The translations under genes and the position numbers were made by a program. The notes under the pieces are model-generated. The model was not told the DNA's origin, did no database searches, and saw only the letters and a program-made list of their open reading frames with translations. From NCBI RefSeq assembly GCF_028368935.1, contig NZ_JAQNDK010000001.1:806001-870000 (forward strand): a DNA stretch of 64,000 bases, read 5' to 3'. Below, one piece after another: positions 37,481-46,159 of the stretch; the stretch's first letter is position 1, and the number at the start of each line of letters is the position of its first letter. The DNA is from Sorangium aterium. Lineage in GTDB: Bacteria > Myxococcota_A > Polyangia > Polyangiales > Polyangiaceae.

Positions 37481-39754
37481 CTAGGAGCGGCGCTCTCGGC
37501 GCTCGCGCGGCGGTCCGCCGCGATCGCGCTCCATGCCGGGCCGCGATCCGCGATCGCCGCCGCGATCGCCGCCTCGCCCGCCCGGTCCATCGCGCCGCGG
37601 CGGCGGGCCGGCGTCGCGCGCCTGCGCCATGCGCTCGCGCGCCCGATCGCCCTCTTCGCCTTCGGGGAGCGGGAGCAGCTCGCGCCGGCTCAGCCGGATC
37701 TTCCCCTCGCGATCGACGCTCAGCACCTTCACGTCGAGCGAATCTCCCTCCTTGACGACGTCCTCGACGCGCTCGACGCGCGTGTGGGCCATCTCCGAGA
37801 TGTGCAGCAGGCCGTCGGTGTTCGGGAGGATCTCGACGAAGGCGCCGAAGTCGGTGATGCGCTTGACCGTCCCCTTGTAGGTCGCGCCGACCTCGGGCTC
37901 GGCCGTCAGGCCCTTGATGATGTCGAGCGCCCTCTTCACTGCGTCGGAGTCGGCCGACGCGACGTTCACCGTGCCGTCGTCCTCGACGTCGATCGCGACC
38001 CCGGTCTGGTCGACGATGCCCTTGATGGTCTTGCCGCCGGGGCCGATGATGAGCCGGATCTGGTCGGGCTTCACGCGCACCGTGGTGATCCGCGGCGCGT
38101 ACTGGCTGAGCTCGGGCCGCGTGGTCGGCAGCGTCTCGAGCATCTTGCCCAGGATGTGGAGCCGCCCCTCGCGCGCCTGATCCAGCGCCTGCGCCAGGAT
38201 CTGCCGGCTCAGGCCCGCGATCTTGATGTCCATCTGGATCGCGGTCACGCCGCGCGAGGTGCCGCAGACCTTGAAGTCCATGTCGCCGAGGTGATCCTCG
38301 TCGCCGAGGATGTCCGAGAGCACCGCGTAGCGCTGGCCCTCCATGATGAGCCCCATCGCGATGCCAGCGACGGGCGACTTGATCGGCACGCCCGCGTCCA
38401 TGAGCGAGAGGCACCCGCCGCAGACGGCCGCCATCGACGACGAGCCGTTCGACTCGAGCGTCTCCGACACGATGCGGATCGTGTACGGGAACTGATCCGG
38501 CGCCGGGATCATCCGGGAGAGCGCGCGCTCGGCGAGCGCGCCGTGGCCGATCTCGCGCCTGCCGGGGCCGCGGAGCGGCTTCGTCTCGCCGGTCGAGAAG
38601 GGGGGGAAGTTGTAGTGGAGGTAGAAGCGCTTCCACGTCTCCCCCATCAGGCCGTCGATCTTCTGCTCGTCGGTCGAGGTGCCGAGCGTCGTCGTGACGA
38701 TCGCCTGCGTCTCGCCGCGCTGGAACAGGGCGCTGCCGTGCACGCGCGGGAGCAGGCCGACCTCGCACATGATCGGCCGGATGCTCCTGCCGTCGCGACC
38801 GTCGATGCGCTTGCCCTCCTCGATCACGTAGGTGCGGACGACGTGCGCCTTGCGCTCCTCGAACTCCGCCTTCACGAGCCCCTGGAGGGGGAGGAGCTTC
38901 TCGGCGCCGAGCTCGGCGTTCAGCGTCTCGGTCAGCTTCTTCTTGAGCGAGCTGTACCCATCGTAGCGCGCCTTCTTGTCGGTCACCTTCGTCGCGGCCT
39001 TCAGGTCCTCGTCGACGATCTGGGCGACGCGCCGCTTGATCTCCTCCGGCAGCGCCGGCGCGACGAACTCGCGCTTCGATTTGCCCACCGCGGCGCGCAT
39101 CTTCTCGATCAGATCGAGGACCGGCTGCGCGGTCTCGTGCGCGAACATCAGCGCGTCGATGATCTCCGTCTCGGTCGCCTCGGCCGCGCCGCCCTCGACC
39201 ATCACGATCGCGTCGCGCGAGCAGGCGACGACGAGGTCGATGTCGCAGCGCTCGATGTCGGCGACCGTGGGGTACGCCACGAACTCGCCGTCGAGCCGGC
39301 CCACGCGCACGCCCACGACCGGCCCGTGCCAGGGGATGTCCGAGATGTGCAGCGCGGCGCTCGCCCCCGTCAGGGCGAGGACGTCCGCCTTGTTCTGCTT
39401 GTCGCTGGAGAGGACGGTCGCGATGATCTGCGTGTCCCGCTTGAAGCCCTCCGGGAAGAGGGGGCGGAGCGGGCGATCCATGAGGCGGCTCGAGAGGATC
39501 TCCTCCTCGCGCTGGCGCGCCTCGCGTTTGAAGAAGCCGCCGGGGATCTTTCCGGCGGCGTAGGTCTTCTCGACGAACTCACAGGTGAGGGGGAAGAAGT
39601 CGAGGCCCGGCCGCTCGTCCTGAGAGACGGCGGTCACGAGCACCATGGTATCGCCGTAGGTGACGAGCACGGCCCCGTGGGCCTGCTTGGCGAGGCGGCC
39701 GGTCTCGAGGGTGAGGGCACGGCCGCCCACCATGACGGATTCACGAACGAACAT
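37481..39754 (-). CDS. pnp: Polynucleotide phosphorylase
   Basis: The 757-residue exoribonuclease has two RNase PH-like domains (about 5-225 and 315-535) around a helical linker. KH (RLIIGPGGKTIKGI, about 556-570) and S1 (GATYKGTVKRITDFGAFVEI, about 620-690) RNA-binding domains follow. Catalytic-type motifs such as PLRPLFPEGF, FFKREARQ and VAGIAMGLI are present. A Gly/Arg-rich tail of about 45 residues (RDGPGGRGGDRGGDRG) follows S1, common in GC-rich genomes. It degrades mRNA from the 3' end. ATG at 39754 is chosen; a GTG eight codons upstream is possible. It follows rpsO on the same strand, the classical order. Confidence 0.97.
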   Translation of the reverse strand: MFVRESVMVGGRALTLETGRLAKQAHGAVLVTYGDTMVLVTAVSQDERPGLDFFPLTCEFVEKTYAAGKIPGGFFKREARQREEEILSSRLMDRPLRPLFPEGFKRDTQIIATVLSSDKQNKADVLALTGASAALHISDIPWHGPVVGVRVGRLDGEFVAYPTVADIERCDIDLVVACSRDAIVMVEGGAAEATETEIIDALMFAHETAQPVLDLIEKMRAAVGKSKREFVAPALPEEIKRRVAQIVDEDLKAATKVTDKKARYDGYSSLKKKLTETLNAELGAEKLLPLQGLVKAEFEERKAHVVRTYVIEEGKRIDGRDGRSIRPIMCEVGLLPRVHGSALFQRGETQAIVTTTLGTSTDEQKIDGLMGETWKRFYLHYNFPPFSTGETKPLRGPGRREIGHGALAERALSRMIPAPDQFPYTIRIVSETLESNGSSSMAAVCGGCLSLMDAGVPIKSPVAGIAMGLIMEGQRYAVLSDILGDEDHLGDMDFKVCGTSRGVTAIQMDIKIAGLSRQILAQALDQAREGRLHILGKMLETLPTTRPELSQYAPRITTVRVKPDQIRLIIGPGGKTIKGIVDQTGVAIDVEDDGTVNVASADSDAVKRALDIIKGLTAEPEVGATYKGTVKRITDFGAFVEILPNTDGLLHISEMAHTRVERVEDVVKEGDSLDVKVLSVDREGKIRLSRRELLPLPEGEEGDRARERMAQARDAGPPPRRDGPGGRGGDRGGDRGSRPGMERDRGGPPRERRERRS

Positions 39755-40311
39755 TGGGATTTCAGCTCTCTCTCGCACGATCGCGAGGGCCGCTGCGTGC
39801 GGCGCTACGCCGAGCGCGAGGGGCTGCTCTTCTTCCTCGGTTCCTGCGCAGGAGCCGAGCTGCTGCGCACGAAGCGAAGACGAAGATGCGCGAAGCCCGC
39901 GCTCGGGAACGGCGAGGCGCGATCGCCCCGCCGGTCCGTGGTCAATGAATGACCTCCTTAGAGCGTCCGCTCCGCTCTCGCCAGCGCAAAACGCAGGCGT
40001 TCAGGGGCGCGTGCCGCAAAACCTCCCGAACGGAAGGGGCCGGAACGGCCGCGTGTGCATGGGTGCTGGAGCGGAAAGGCGCGCACGGAGCCGCAGATGA
40101 GCCAGGCCGCACCCGGGCTGGGCCGCGGGCGGGACCGATCGCACATGGGCGGGCCGCTGGGGTGAATCGCTGGTGGTGGGATGGATCAGCAGGTGGGACA
40201 GACAGGCCCAGCGGGCAGACGGCAGGCGGGGTCGCCTGCTCTCGCGCAGCGCCAGCGTGCGAGGCGCGCCTCGCCCGGGGGCGGCAGGCCTGATGGCCCG
40301 GAAATCCGCGA
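39755..40311. other. rpsO-pnp intergenic region
   Basis: These 557 bases are longer than the usual rpsO-pnp gap. They hold no credible gene. A 16-bp perfect palindrome, GCGAGGCGCGCCTCGC, lies at 40259-40274, about 40 bases after rpsO, and may form a hairpin at the rpsO 3' end. A separate pnp promoter is possible but not identified. Confidence 0.55.
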
Positions 40312-40578
40312 CTACTTGCGGAGGTTGAGGCGGCTGATGAGGCCGCGGTAGCGCTCGATGTCGACGCGCTTCAGGTAGTCGAGCTGCCGGCGGCGCTGGC
40401 TCACCAGCTTCAGCAGGCCGCGGCGGGAGTGGTGGTCCTTCTGGTGCGTGCGGAAGTGCTCCTGCAGCTGATTGATCCGCTCGCTGAGGAGGGCGATCTG
40501 GACCTCCGGCGACCCGGTGTCGCCGTCGTGGATCGCGTACTTCTGGATGATGTCCGTCTTCTGAACAGAATGCAGCAT
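40312..40578 (-). CDS. rpsO: 30S ribosomal protein S15
   Basis: The 88-residue protein is a full-length S15: [34 protein letters not shown] and [16 protein letters not shown] are all diagnostic. It binds 16S rRNA in the central domain of the 30S subunit. Start ATG at 40578 is supported by GGAGAG just upstream. The promoter at 40751-40778 gives a leader of about 165 bases, long enough for control by S15 itself, as known in several bacteria. Confidence 0.97.
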   Translation of the reverse strand: MLHSVQKTDIIQKYAIHDGDTGSPEVQIALLSERINQLQEHFRTHQKDHHSRRGLLKLVSQRRRQLDYLKRVDIERYRGLISRLNLRK

Positions 40579-40635
40579 GGCTGGCTCTCCATGGCCCTGC
40601 CGGTGCGCTACCGAGCGTCCGGGCCGGCTCGTCTT

Positions 40636-40649
40636 CTCCGAAAACGGAG
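40636..40649 (-). promoter_or_regulatory. Small hairpin in the rpsO leader
   Basis: CTCCG-4 bases-CGGAG forms a stable 5-bp tetraloop hairpin about 58 bases ahead of the rpsO start. It could be part of an S15 autoregulatory structure; only the hairpin itself is seen. Confidence 0.35.
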
Positions 40650-40750
40650 GAACGGAACCGGCGGCTGGCCAAGTGACGCCTGAATGTGAGCCCCGCGCCC
40701 GTAGTGGCGGGAGCCCGCGAAGTTCAGGCCAGTGAGCTGAGGAGCGCGCG

Positions 40751-40778
40751 AGTATACGCAGGTGCCTCGGTCCGTCAA
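40751..40778 (-). promoter_or_regulatory. Sigma-70-type promoter of rpsO-pnp
   Basis: On the minus strand TTGACG (40778-40773) and TATACT (40756-40751) are separated by 16 bases. This is the clearest housekeeping promoter in the window. Transcription should start near 40744. Confidence 0.75.
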
Positions 40779-40844
40779 CGCGGTCGACGCGGGCCGCGCG
40801 ATTTGTCACCCCCAGAACGGCCGATTGGTTACCCTCGGTCGGCG

Positions 40845-42497
40845 ATGCCCGGCACCATCCGGCCCCCCGACGAAGCCTCCCGACCGCAGTCGGACGCGCG
40901 CGGCTCGCAGTCGGACCTTCATATCGCGAACGCGATGACGAGCCTCTCCTCCTCCGCCACCGCGCTCTCGACCCCCGCGAGCGACAACTCGACCCCCAAG
41001 GTCTGCCCCACCTGCGGGGTCCGTTACCCGGCCGAGTTCAGGGTTTGCCCGCGCGACGCCGCGACGCTCGACGAGTCGGAGGACGACGCGGTCCGCGACG
41101 ATCTCGTCGGCAAGACGCTCAACGAGACGTACACGGTCGTGCGCGTCGTCGGCGAGGGCGGCATGGGGCGCGTCTACGAGGCGCGCCACACGCGGATCTC
41201 CAGCAAGCGGTTCGCCATCAAGATGCTGCACCCGGAGTTCGCGCGGCAGCCTCAGGTGATCTCGCGCTTCCAGCGCGAGGCCGAGGCCGCGGCCGCGGTG
41301 CAGAGCCCGTACGTCGTCACCGTCTTCGACGTCCACCGCACCGCGGAGGGCCGTCCGTTCCTCGTGAACGAGTTCCTCGAAGGCAAGGAGCTCGCCGACT
41401 ACCTCAACGAGGCCGGCAAGATGAAGACCGGCCCCGCCGTGCGCATCGTCCGGCAGATCTGCAAGGCGCTCGCAGCGGCCCACGCGAAGGGCGTGGTGCA
41501 CCGCGACATGAAGCCGGAGAACGTGTTCCTCACCGGCGACCTCGCGATGCCGACCGCCAAGGTGATCGACTTCGGCATCTCCAAGGTCGACGACGCGCCG
41601 GGCGCCGCGCTCACGCAGACCGGCATGATCATGGGCACGCCCTCGTACATGGCGCCGGAGCAGGCCCGCGGCGAGCGCGTCGATCACCGGGCGGACATCT
41701 ACGCCGTCGGCGCGATCCTCTACTGCGCCCTCACCGGCAGCCGCCCGTTCGACCGCAACGATCCGACCGCGACGCTCACCGCGGTGCTCACCGAGGACCC
41801 GCCCCGCCCGCGCTCGCTCGAGCCGAGCATCCCCGAGCCGCTCGAGATGATCATCCAGCGGGCCATGGCGAAGGAGCCCGGCCATCGGTACCAGACGATG
41901 GAGGAGCTCGACGCGGAGCTCGCGCTCTACGACACAAGCGAGGCCGAGCCCAAGGAGCTCGACGCCCCCGGCGTGCCCGGGCCGCGCGTGTCGATGCCGT
42001 CGGCGCCGCGCGTGGCGCCGACGATGCAGCTCCGCCAGGCGCAGCAGGTGAGCATGGCGAGGCCGCTCATCCTCCTGCTCTTCGCGCTCGGCCTGTTCTG
42101 GGTCGCCGGCAGCCTGGTCACGCTCGTCACCGCGATCATCCGCCTGTCGCGCGGCGGTCAGGTGACCGACAACCTGACGGGCCTCGAGGCCGTCCTGCTC
42201 GCGTCCGGGATCGGCTTCGCGCTGATCACCCCCGCGCTGATCAGCGCGAGCCACGTGCGCAAGACCGTCTGGAACAACAGCATGAAGGCGGTCGATCTGG
42301 CCGACAACCTGCGCCGGCCGATCGTGGTCGGCCTGTGCGCCTACGGCTTCGCGTCGCTGCTCGTGCGGGTGGTGGAGGCCGTCGTCCTCCGGCGCGCGGC
42401 CGGCGTCGCGTGGCCCATGTGGGACGTCGTGCTGTTCGCGGTCGGCGCGGTCGGCGCCGCCGGCGCGTACCTCTTGCTCCGCAGCGAGAGCCGGTAG
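40845..42497 (+). CDS. Ser/Thr protein kinase with zinc-ribbon motif and four C-terminal membrane helices
   Basis: The 550-residue protein has a disordered N-terminus, a Cys motif (C54, C57, C68: [15 protein letters not shown]) and a full kinase domain (about 95-365). Motifs are [13 protein letters not shown]126 in [13 protein letters not shown] (HRD 219-221) and DFG at 242-244. After a linker there are about four hydrophobic segments between residues 405 and 545, with short loops and no outside domain, so sensing would be within the membrane. Its Cys motif closely matches that of the kinase at 24226. It converges with ruvX. ATG at 40845 is used; the ATG 30 codons later could also serve. Confidence 0.9.
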   Translation: MPGTIRPPDEASRPQSDARGSQSDLHIANAMTSLSSSATALSTPASDNSTPKVCPTCGVRYPAEFRVCPRDAATLDESEDDAVRDDLVGKTLNETYTVVRVVGEGGMGRVYEARHTRISSKRFAIKMLHPEFARQPQVISRFQREAEAAAAVQSPYVVTVFDVHRTAEGRPFLVNEFLEGKELADYLNEAGKMKTGPAVRIVRQICKALAAAHAKGVVHRDMKPENVFLTGDLAMPTAKVIDFGISKVDDAPGAALTQTGMIMGTPSYMAPEQARGERVDHRADIYAVGAILYCALTGSRPFDRNDPTATLTAVLTEDPPRPRSLEPSIPEPLEMIIQRAMAKEPGHRYQTMEELDAELALYDTSEAEPKELDAPGVPGPRVSMPSAPRVAPTMQLRQAQQVSMARPLILLLFALGLFWVAGSLVTLVTAIIRLSRGGQVTDNLTGLEAVLLASGIGFALITPALISASHVRKTVWNNSMKAVDLADNLRRPIVVGLCAYGFASLLVRVVEAVVLRRAAGVAWPMWDVVLFAVGAVGAAGAYLLLRSESR

Positions 42498-42554
42498 CCC
42501 CGGCGCTCCCGGGCCGCGCGCCTCCCGGTCGAGGCCAGAGCGGGGTGCAGCGGT

Positions 42555-42980
42555 CTAGCCCCGCCGGTCCAGCCACGCCTGGAGCAGCAGCGCCGCCGCC
42601 GCCCCGTCGACGCGCTCCTTGCTCTTTCGCCCCGAGACGCCCCCGTCGCGCAGCCGCCGGGCCGCCTCGACCGTCGTCAGCCGCTCGTCGACGAGCTCCA
42701 CCTCGACGCCGGCCGCGTCGGCCAGCGCCTGCGCGAAGGCCGCCGCCCGCCGCGCGGCGGGCCCCTCGTCCCCGTTCATCTCGAGCGGCAGCCCCACGAG
42801 GAACCGGGTGATGCCTTCGTCCCGGGCGAGCGCCGCAAGGGCCTCCAGGAGCGCCTTCCGGTTCCGCCCGTCGAGCAGCGGCCGCGGGTGCGCGTAGAGC
42901 CCGAGCTCGTCGGTCACGGCCACGCCGACGCGGGCCTTCCCAAGATCGATCGCCGCAGCGCGTGCCTTCGCCTTCGCCAT
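42555..42980 (-). CDS. ruvX: Putative pre-16S rRNA nuclease / Holliday junction resolvase-like YqgF
   Basis: The 141-residue protein is a YqgF/RuvX-family RNase H-fold nuclease of normal length. The first strand AAIDLGKARVGVAVTD holds the catalytic Asp, LVGLPLEMNGDEGP is the family loop, VDERLTT holds the second acidic residue, and DGAAAALLLQAWLD gives the third. The family is linked to 16S rRNA 5'-end processing. Start ATG at 42980. It is divergent from hisS across a 114-base promoter region. Confidence 0.92.
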   Translation of the reverse strand: MAKAKARAAAIDLGKARVGVAVTDELGLYAHPRPLLDGRNRKALLEALAALARDEGITRFLVGLPLEMNGDEGPAARRAAAFAQALADAAGVEVELVDERLTTVEAARRLRDGGVSGRKSKERVDGAAAALLLQAWLDRRG

Positions 42981-43056
42981 GCCTCTGGAAAGACCCCATA
43001 GCCTTCGGGCGACGCGCCGGCGAGACCCGAGCGTCACCCGGAAGCATCCGACCGGC

Positions 43057-43085
43057 TTGACCCGCTCGCCAGCACCGACCATAAG
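43057..43085 (+). promoter_or_regulatory. Sigma-70-type promoter of hisS
   Basis: TTGACC (43057-43062) and CATAAG (43080-43085) are 17 bases apart. Transcription would start near 43091, only about four bases before the ATG, so the mRNA would be almost leaderless. Confidence 0.55.
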
Positions 43086-43094
43086 CGCCGCGCG

Positions 43095-44381
43095 ATGGAA
43101 CTGCGCGCGGTACGGGGGATGAACGACATCCTCCCCGAAGAGGTGGAGCGCTGGCACAAGCTCGAGGGGGCCTTCCGCCTCCACGCGGAGCTCCACGGCT
43201 ATGCCGAGGTGCGCACGCCGCTGCTCGAGCCGACGGAGCTCTTCCGTCACCAGATGGGGGAGACGACGGACGTGGTCGAGAAGGAGATGTACTCCTTCGA
43301 ACGCCACGGCGATCACCTCACCGTCCGCCCCGAGGGCACCGCGGGCGCCGCGCGCGCCTACGTCGAGCACGCGGTCCACGCGAAGGAGCCGGTCACCCGC
43401 TGGTACTACCTCGGCCCGATGTTCCGCGGGGAGCGGCCGGCGAAGGGGCGCTACCGCCAGTTCTACCAGGCCGGCTGCGAGCTCTTCGGCGATCCCGGGC
43501 CGCTCTGCGACGCCGAGACGATCGACCTCGTCGCCGGCTTCCTGCAGCGCATCGGCATCGGCGAGTTCGTCGTCCACGTGAACTCGCTCGGCGGCGCGGG
43601 CACGCGCGACCGCTACCGCGACGCGCTGCTCGCCCACTACACGCCGCGCAAGGACGAGCTCAGCGAGGACTCGCAGCGCCGCCTCGCGAAGAACCCCCTG
43701 CGCATCCTCGACTCGAAGGACCAGCGCGATCACGAGGTGTCGCGCGACGCGCCGTCGATCCTCGACCTGCTCGACGACGCGGACCGGGCGCACTGGGACG
43801 GCGTGCGCCGATGCCTCGACGTGCTCGGCGTGAACTACGTCGTCGATCGGTCGCTCGTTCGGGGGCTCGACTACTACACGCGCACGCTCTTCGAGGTGAA
43901 GGCGACCGCGGGCGATCTCGGCGCCCAGAGCACGCTCGCGGGCGGCGGCCGCTACGACGCCATGGTCGCGGGGCTCGGCGGGCCGAGCGTGCCCGCGATC
44001 GGCTTCGCGATGGGGATGGAGCGGCTGCTCACGATGATGCCCGGCGCCTCGCCCCGCCGGAGGCCCGGCTGCTTCCTCGCCCCGCTCGGCCAGAGCGGCG
44101 CGGATCAGGCGCTCGTGCTGGCGAAGCAGCTGCGCGCGCTCGGCGTCCCTGTCGAGCTCGACGGGCGCGGCGGGCGGCTCAAGGCGATGCTCCGGCGCGC
44201 GGACTCCCTCGGCGCGCGGCTCTGCGTGATCCTGGGCGACTCGGAGATCGAGCGCGGCGTGCTCCAGATCAAGGATCTGGTGGCGCACGTGCAGGAGGAG
44301 ATCCCGCTGGAAGGTGCGGCGCGCGTGCTCGCGGATCGGGCCCTCGAGGCGTCGCCCGGCGGCCAGCGGGGAGCGCGTTGA
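43095..44381 (+). CDS. hisS: Histidyl-tRNA synthetase
   Basis: The 428-residue class II synthetase charges tRNA-His. Motif 1 region YAEVRTPLLEPTELF, motif 2 MFRGERPAKGRYRQFYQAG and motif 3 AIGFAMGMERLL are present. The histidine-specific blocks LVRGLDYYTRTLFEV and LAGGGRYDAMV are also present, and the C-terminal anticodon-binding domain is full length. A near-consensus promoter lies just upstream and there is no ribosome-binding site, which fits a leaderless start. The following gene begins 11 bases after the stop. Confidence 0.97.
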   Translation: MELRAVRGMNDILPEEVERWHKLEGAFRLHAELHGYAEVRTPLLEPTELFRHQMGETTDVVEKEMYSFERHGDHLTVRPEGTAGAARAYVEHAVHAKEPVTRWYYLGPMFRGERPAKGRYRQFYQAGCELFGDPGPLCDAETIDLVAGFLQRIGIGEFVVHVNSLGGAGTRDRYRDALLAHYTPRKDELSEDSQRRLAKNPLRILDSKDQRDHEVSRDAPSILDLLDDADRAHWDGVRRCLDVLGVNYVVDRSLVRGLDYYTRTLFEVKATAGDLGAQSTLAGGGRYDAMVAGLGGPSVPAIGFAMGMERLLTMMPGASPRRRPGCFLAPLGQSGADQALVLAKQLRALGVPVELDGRGGRLKAMLRRADSLGARLCVILGDSEIERGVLQIKDLVAHVQEEIPLEGAARVLADRALEASPGGQRGAR

Positions 44382-44392
44382 CCTCCGAAGCG

Positions 44393-46159
44393 ATGGGAGC
44401 GCAGGGCTGCTCGCGAGGGGCGCGCGGCGCGCCGGCGGGCGAGGGGCGGGGCCGCGCTCGGCGCGCGCGATCGGCGCTGTCGCTCGCCGCGGCGCTGGCC
44501 GCGCTCGCCGCGCCGTCCGTCGCGGCGGCGCAGCTCGGCTTCGGCCAGCCCGGCATGTCGCAGCCGCCGCCCGCGAGCGCGCCGAAGCCGCCGCCCGGCA
44601 CGCCGGAGACGCACGCGGCGCCGACGTCCGAGGAGAGCCCGATCCAGACCCAGGAGCCGACCCTGCCGGAGGACCCGCTGGCGGTGCCGCCCGCGGTCAA
44701 GAAGCAGATCGGCACGAACGACGTCGGCGAGTGGGAGCGCGGGCGCGCCGCGGAGATCCAGCGCGACTGGTACGGCCCCTATTACAGCGAGCGGAGCGGC
44801 AGCTACCAGTTCAGGACGGTCTTCCCCCTGTGGGCGGAGCGCCGGATGCCCGGCGACCGCGCCACGATGGTGACGCCGCTCTACTACAACCGCCGGAGCA
44901 AGGACGTCGACGCCGACGTGCTCTTCCCCTTCTTCTGGAAGCTCCGGGACGAGAACACGTACACGACGATCGTCGGCCCGTTCATGCACCGCGAGTCCGA
45001 GGGTCGCCCCGCGAGCCCCGGGCGGGCGGCAGAGCCGGGCCGGCACGACAACTGGCTCGCGCCGCTCTTCTTCGAGGGAAAGCGCGACGACGGGAGCGGC
45101 TACTTCCACATCCCTCCCCTGCTGACCTTCACGCATCACACGGCGCAGAGCGGCTTCAACCTGGTCGGCCCCCTCTACTGCAGCTGGAAGGGCGGCCCCG
45201 CGTGCGACGTGCGCTCCGCCGACAAGATCCACCTCGGCCTGGCCCCCCTGTACTTCTACGGCCGCGACGAGAGCAGCGAGTACGAGGTCATCCCGCCGCT
45301 CTTGCACTACTACCACTACAGCGACGTCGGAGAGCGCTCCACCAACGTGTGGGGCCCGCTGATGTGGCAGCACTCCCGCAAGGGCGACGTGTTCAACCTC
45401 ATGCCCTTCTACTGGCACAGCTGGGGCAAGAACTACGATCGCACGACGCTGTTCCCGTTCTTCCACTACGGGTACGAGGGCAACAAGAGCCTGCTCATCA
45501 CGCCGCTCTTCCTGAAGGCGCGCGGCGAGGAGGGGGAGAGCACCTTCGCGACCTGGGGCTACGCTCGCTACCGAGGGCGGACGGAGCTCGACATGATCAC
45601 GCCGCTCTTCTGGCAATACCGGGATCCGGCCATCGATCTCGAGCGGACGTTCCTGCTCCCGTTCTATTACCGGGGCACCTCGCCGCGCAGCGATGATCTC
45701 GTCCTCTTCCCCTTCTATGGCCGCTTCAAGCGCCACGGGTTGAGCGACACCACGTGGCTCACGCCGCTCGTGCGGCACACGCGGGATCTCACCGGCTGGG
45801 AGACGGACATCTATCCGTTCTTCTACTCGGGGAGGAACCGCGACTCGACGCACCTCGTCGCCGCGCCGTTCCTCTGGGACTTCGCGTCGCCGACCTCGCG
45901 CACCACGGTGGCCCTGCCGTTCTTCTTCCGGTTCGCGGACCCGACGTCGGTGACGCAGGTCGCGCTCAACACCGTGTACCGGGAGCACCGGGTGCGGAAC
46001 GGCAAGGAGTGGGAGTTCCACCTCGTCCCGCTGTTCTCGTACGGCGAGACCCCGGATGGTCACTGGTGGAACGTCCTGTTCGGCCTCGCCGGGTACACGC
46101 GCGCGGGCACGGCGGCGACGATGCGGGCGCTCTACGTCCCGATCAAGCTGAGCCAATGA
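44393..46159 (+). CDS. Exported repeat protein with aromatic PLF/PFF beta motifs
   Basis: The 588-residue protein has a basic N-terminus and a signal peptide ending SVAAAQ (about residue 47), then a Pro-rich stretch. From about residue 130 it is built of a short repeated motif, roughly every 20 residues. The motif is a Pro then two or three aromatic/aliphatic residues (TPLYY, LFPFFW, APLFF, GPLYC, MPFYW, LFPFF, TPLFW, LPFYY). About fifteen copies alternate with charged turns. This suggests an outer-membrane barrel or a beta solenoid. The start is ATG at 44393; a TTG at 44378 overlapping the hisS stop is possible. It shares ATGA with the COMM-domain gene. The protein is not recognised and its function is unknown. 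Confidence 0.72.
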   Translation: MGAQGCSRGARGAPAGEGRGRARRARSALSLAAALAALAAPSVAAAQLGFGQPGMSQPPPASAPKPPPGTPETHAAPTSEESPIQTQEPTLPEDPLAVPPAVKKQIGTNDVGEWERGRAAEIQRDWYGPYYSERSGSYQFRTVFPLWAERRMPGDRATMVTPLYYNRRSKDVDADVLFPFFWKLRDENTYTTIVGPFMHRESEGRPASPGRAAEPGRHDNWLAPLFFEGKRDDGSGYFHIPPLLTFTHHTAQSGFNLVGPLYCSWKGGPACDVRSADKIHLGLAPLYFYGRDESSEYEVIPPLLHYYHYSDVGERSTNVWGPLMWQHSRKGDVFNLMPFYWHSWGKNYDRTTLFPFFHYGYEGNKSLLITPLFLKARGEEGESTFATWGYARYRGRTELDMITPLFWQYRDPAIDLERTFLLPFYYRGTSPRSDDLVLFPFYGRFKRHGLSDTTWLTPLVRHTRDLTGWETDIYPFFYSGRNRDSTHLVAAPFLWDFASPTSRTTVALPFFFRFADPTSVTQVALNTVYREHRVRNGKEWEFHLVPLFSYGETPDGHWWNVLFGLAGYTRAGTAATMRALYVPIKLSQ

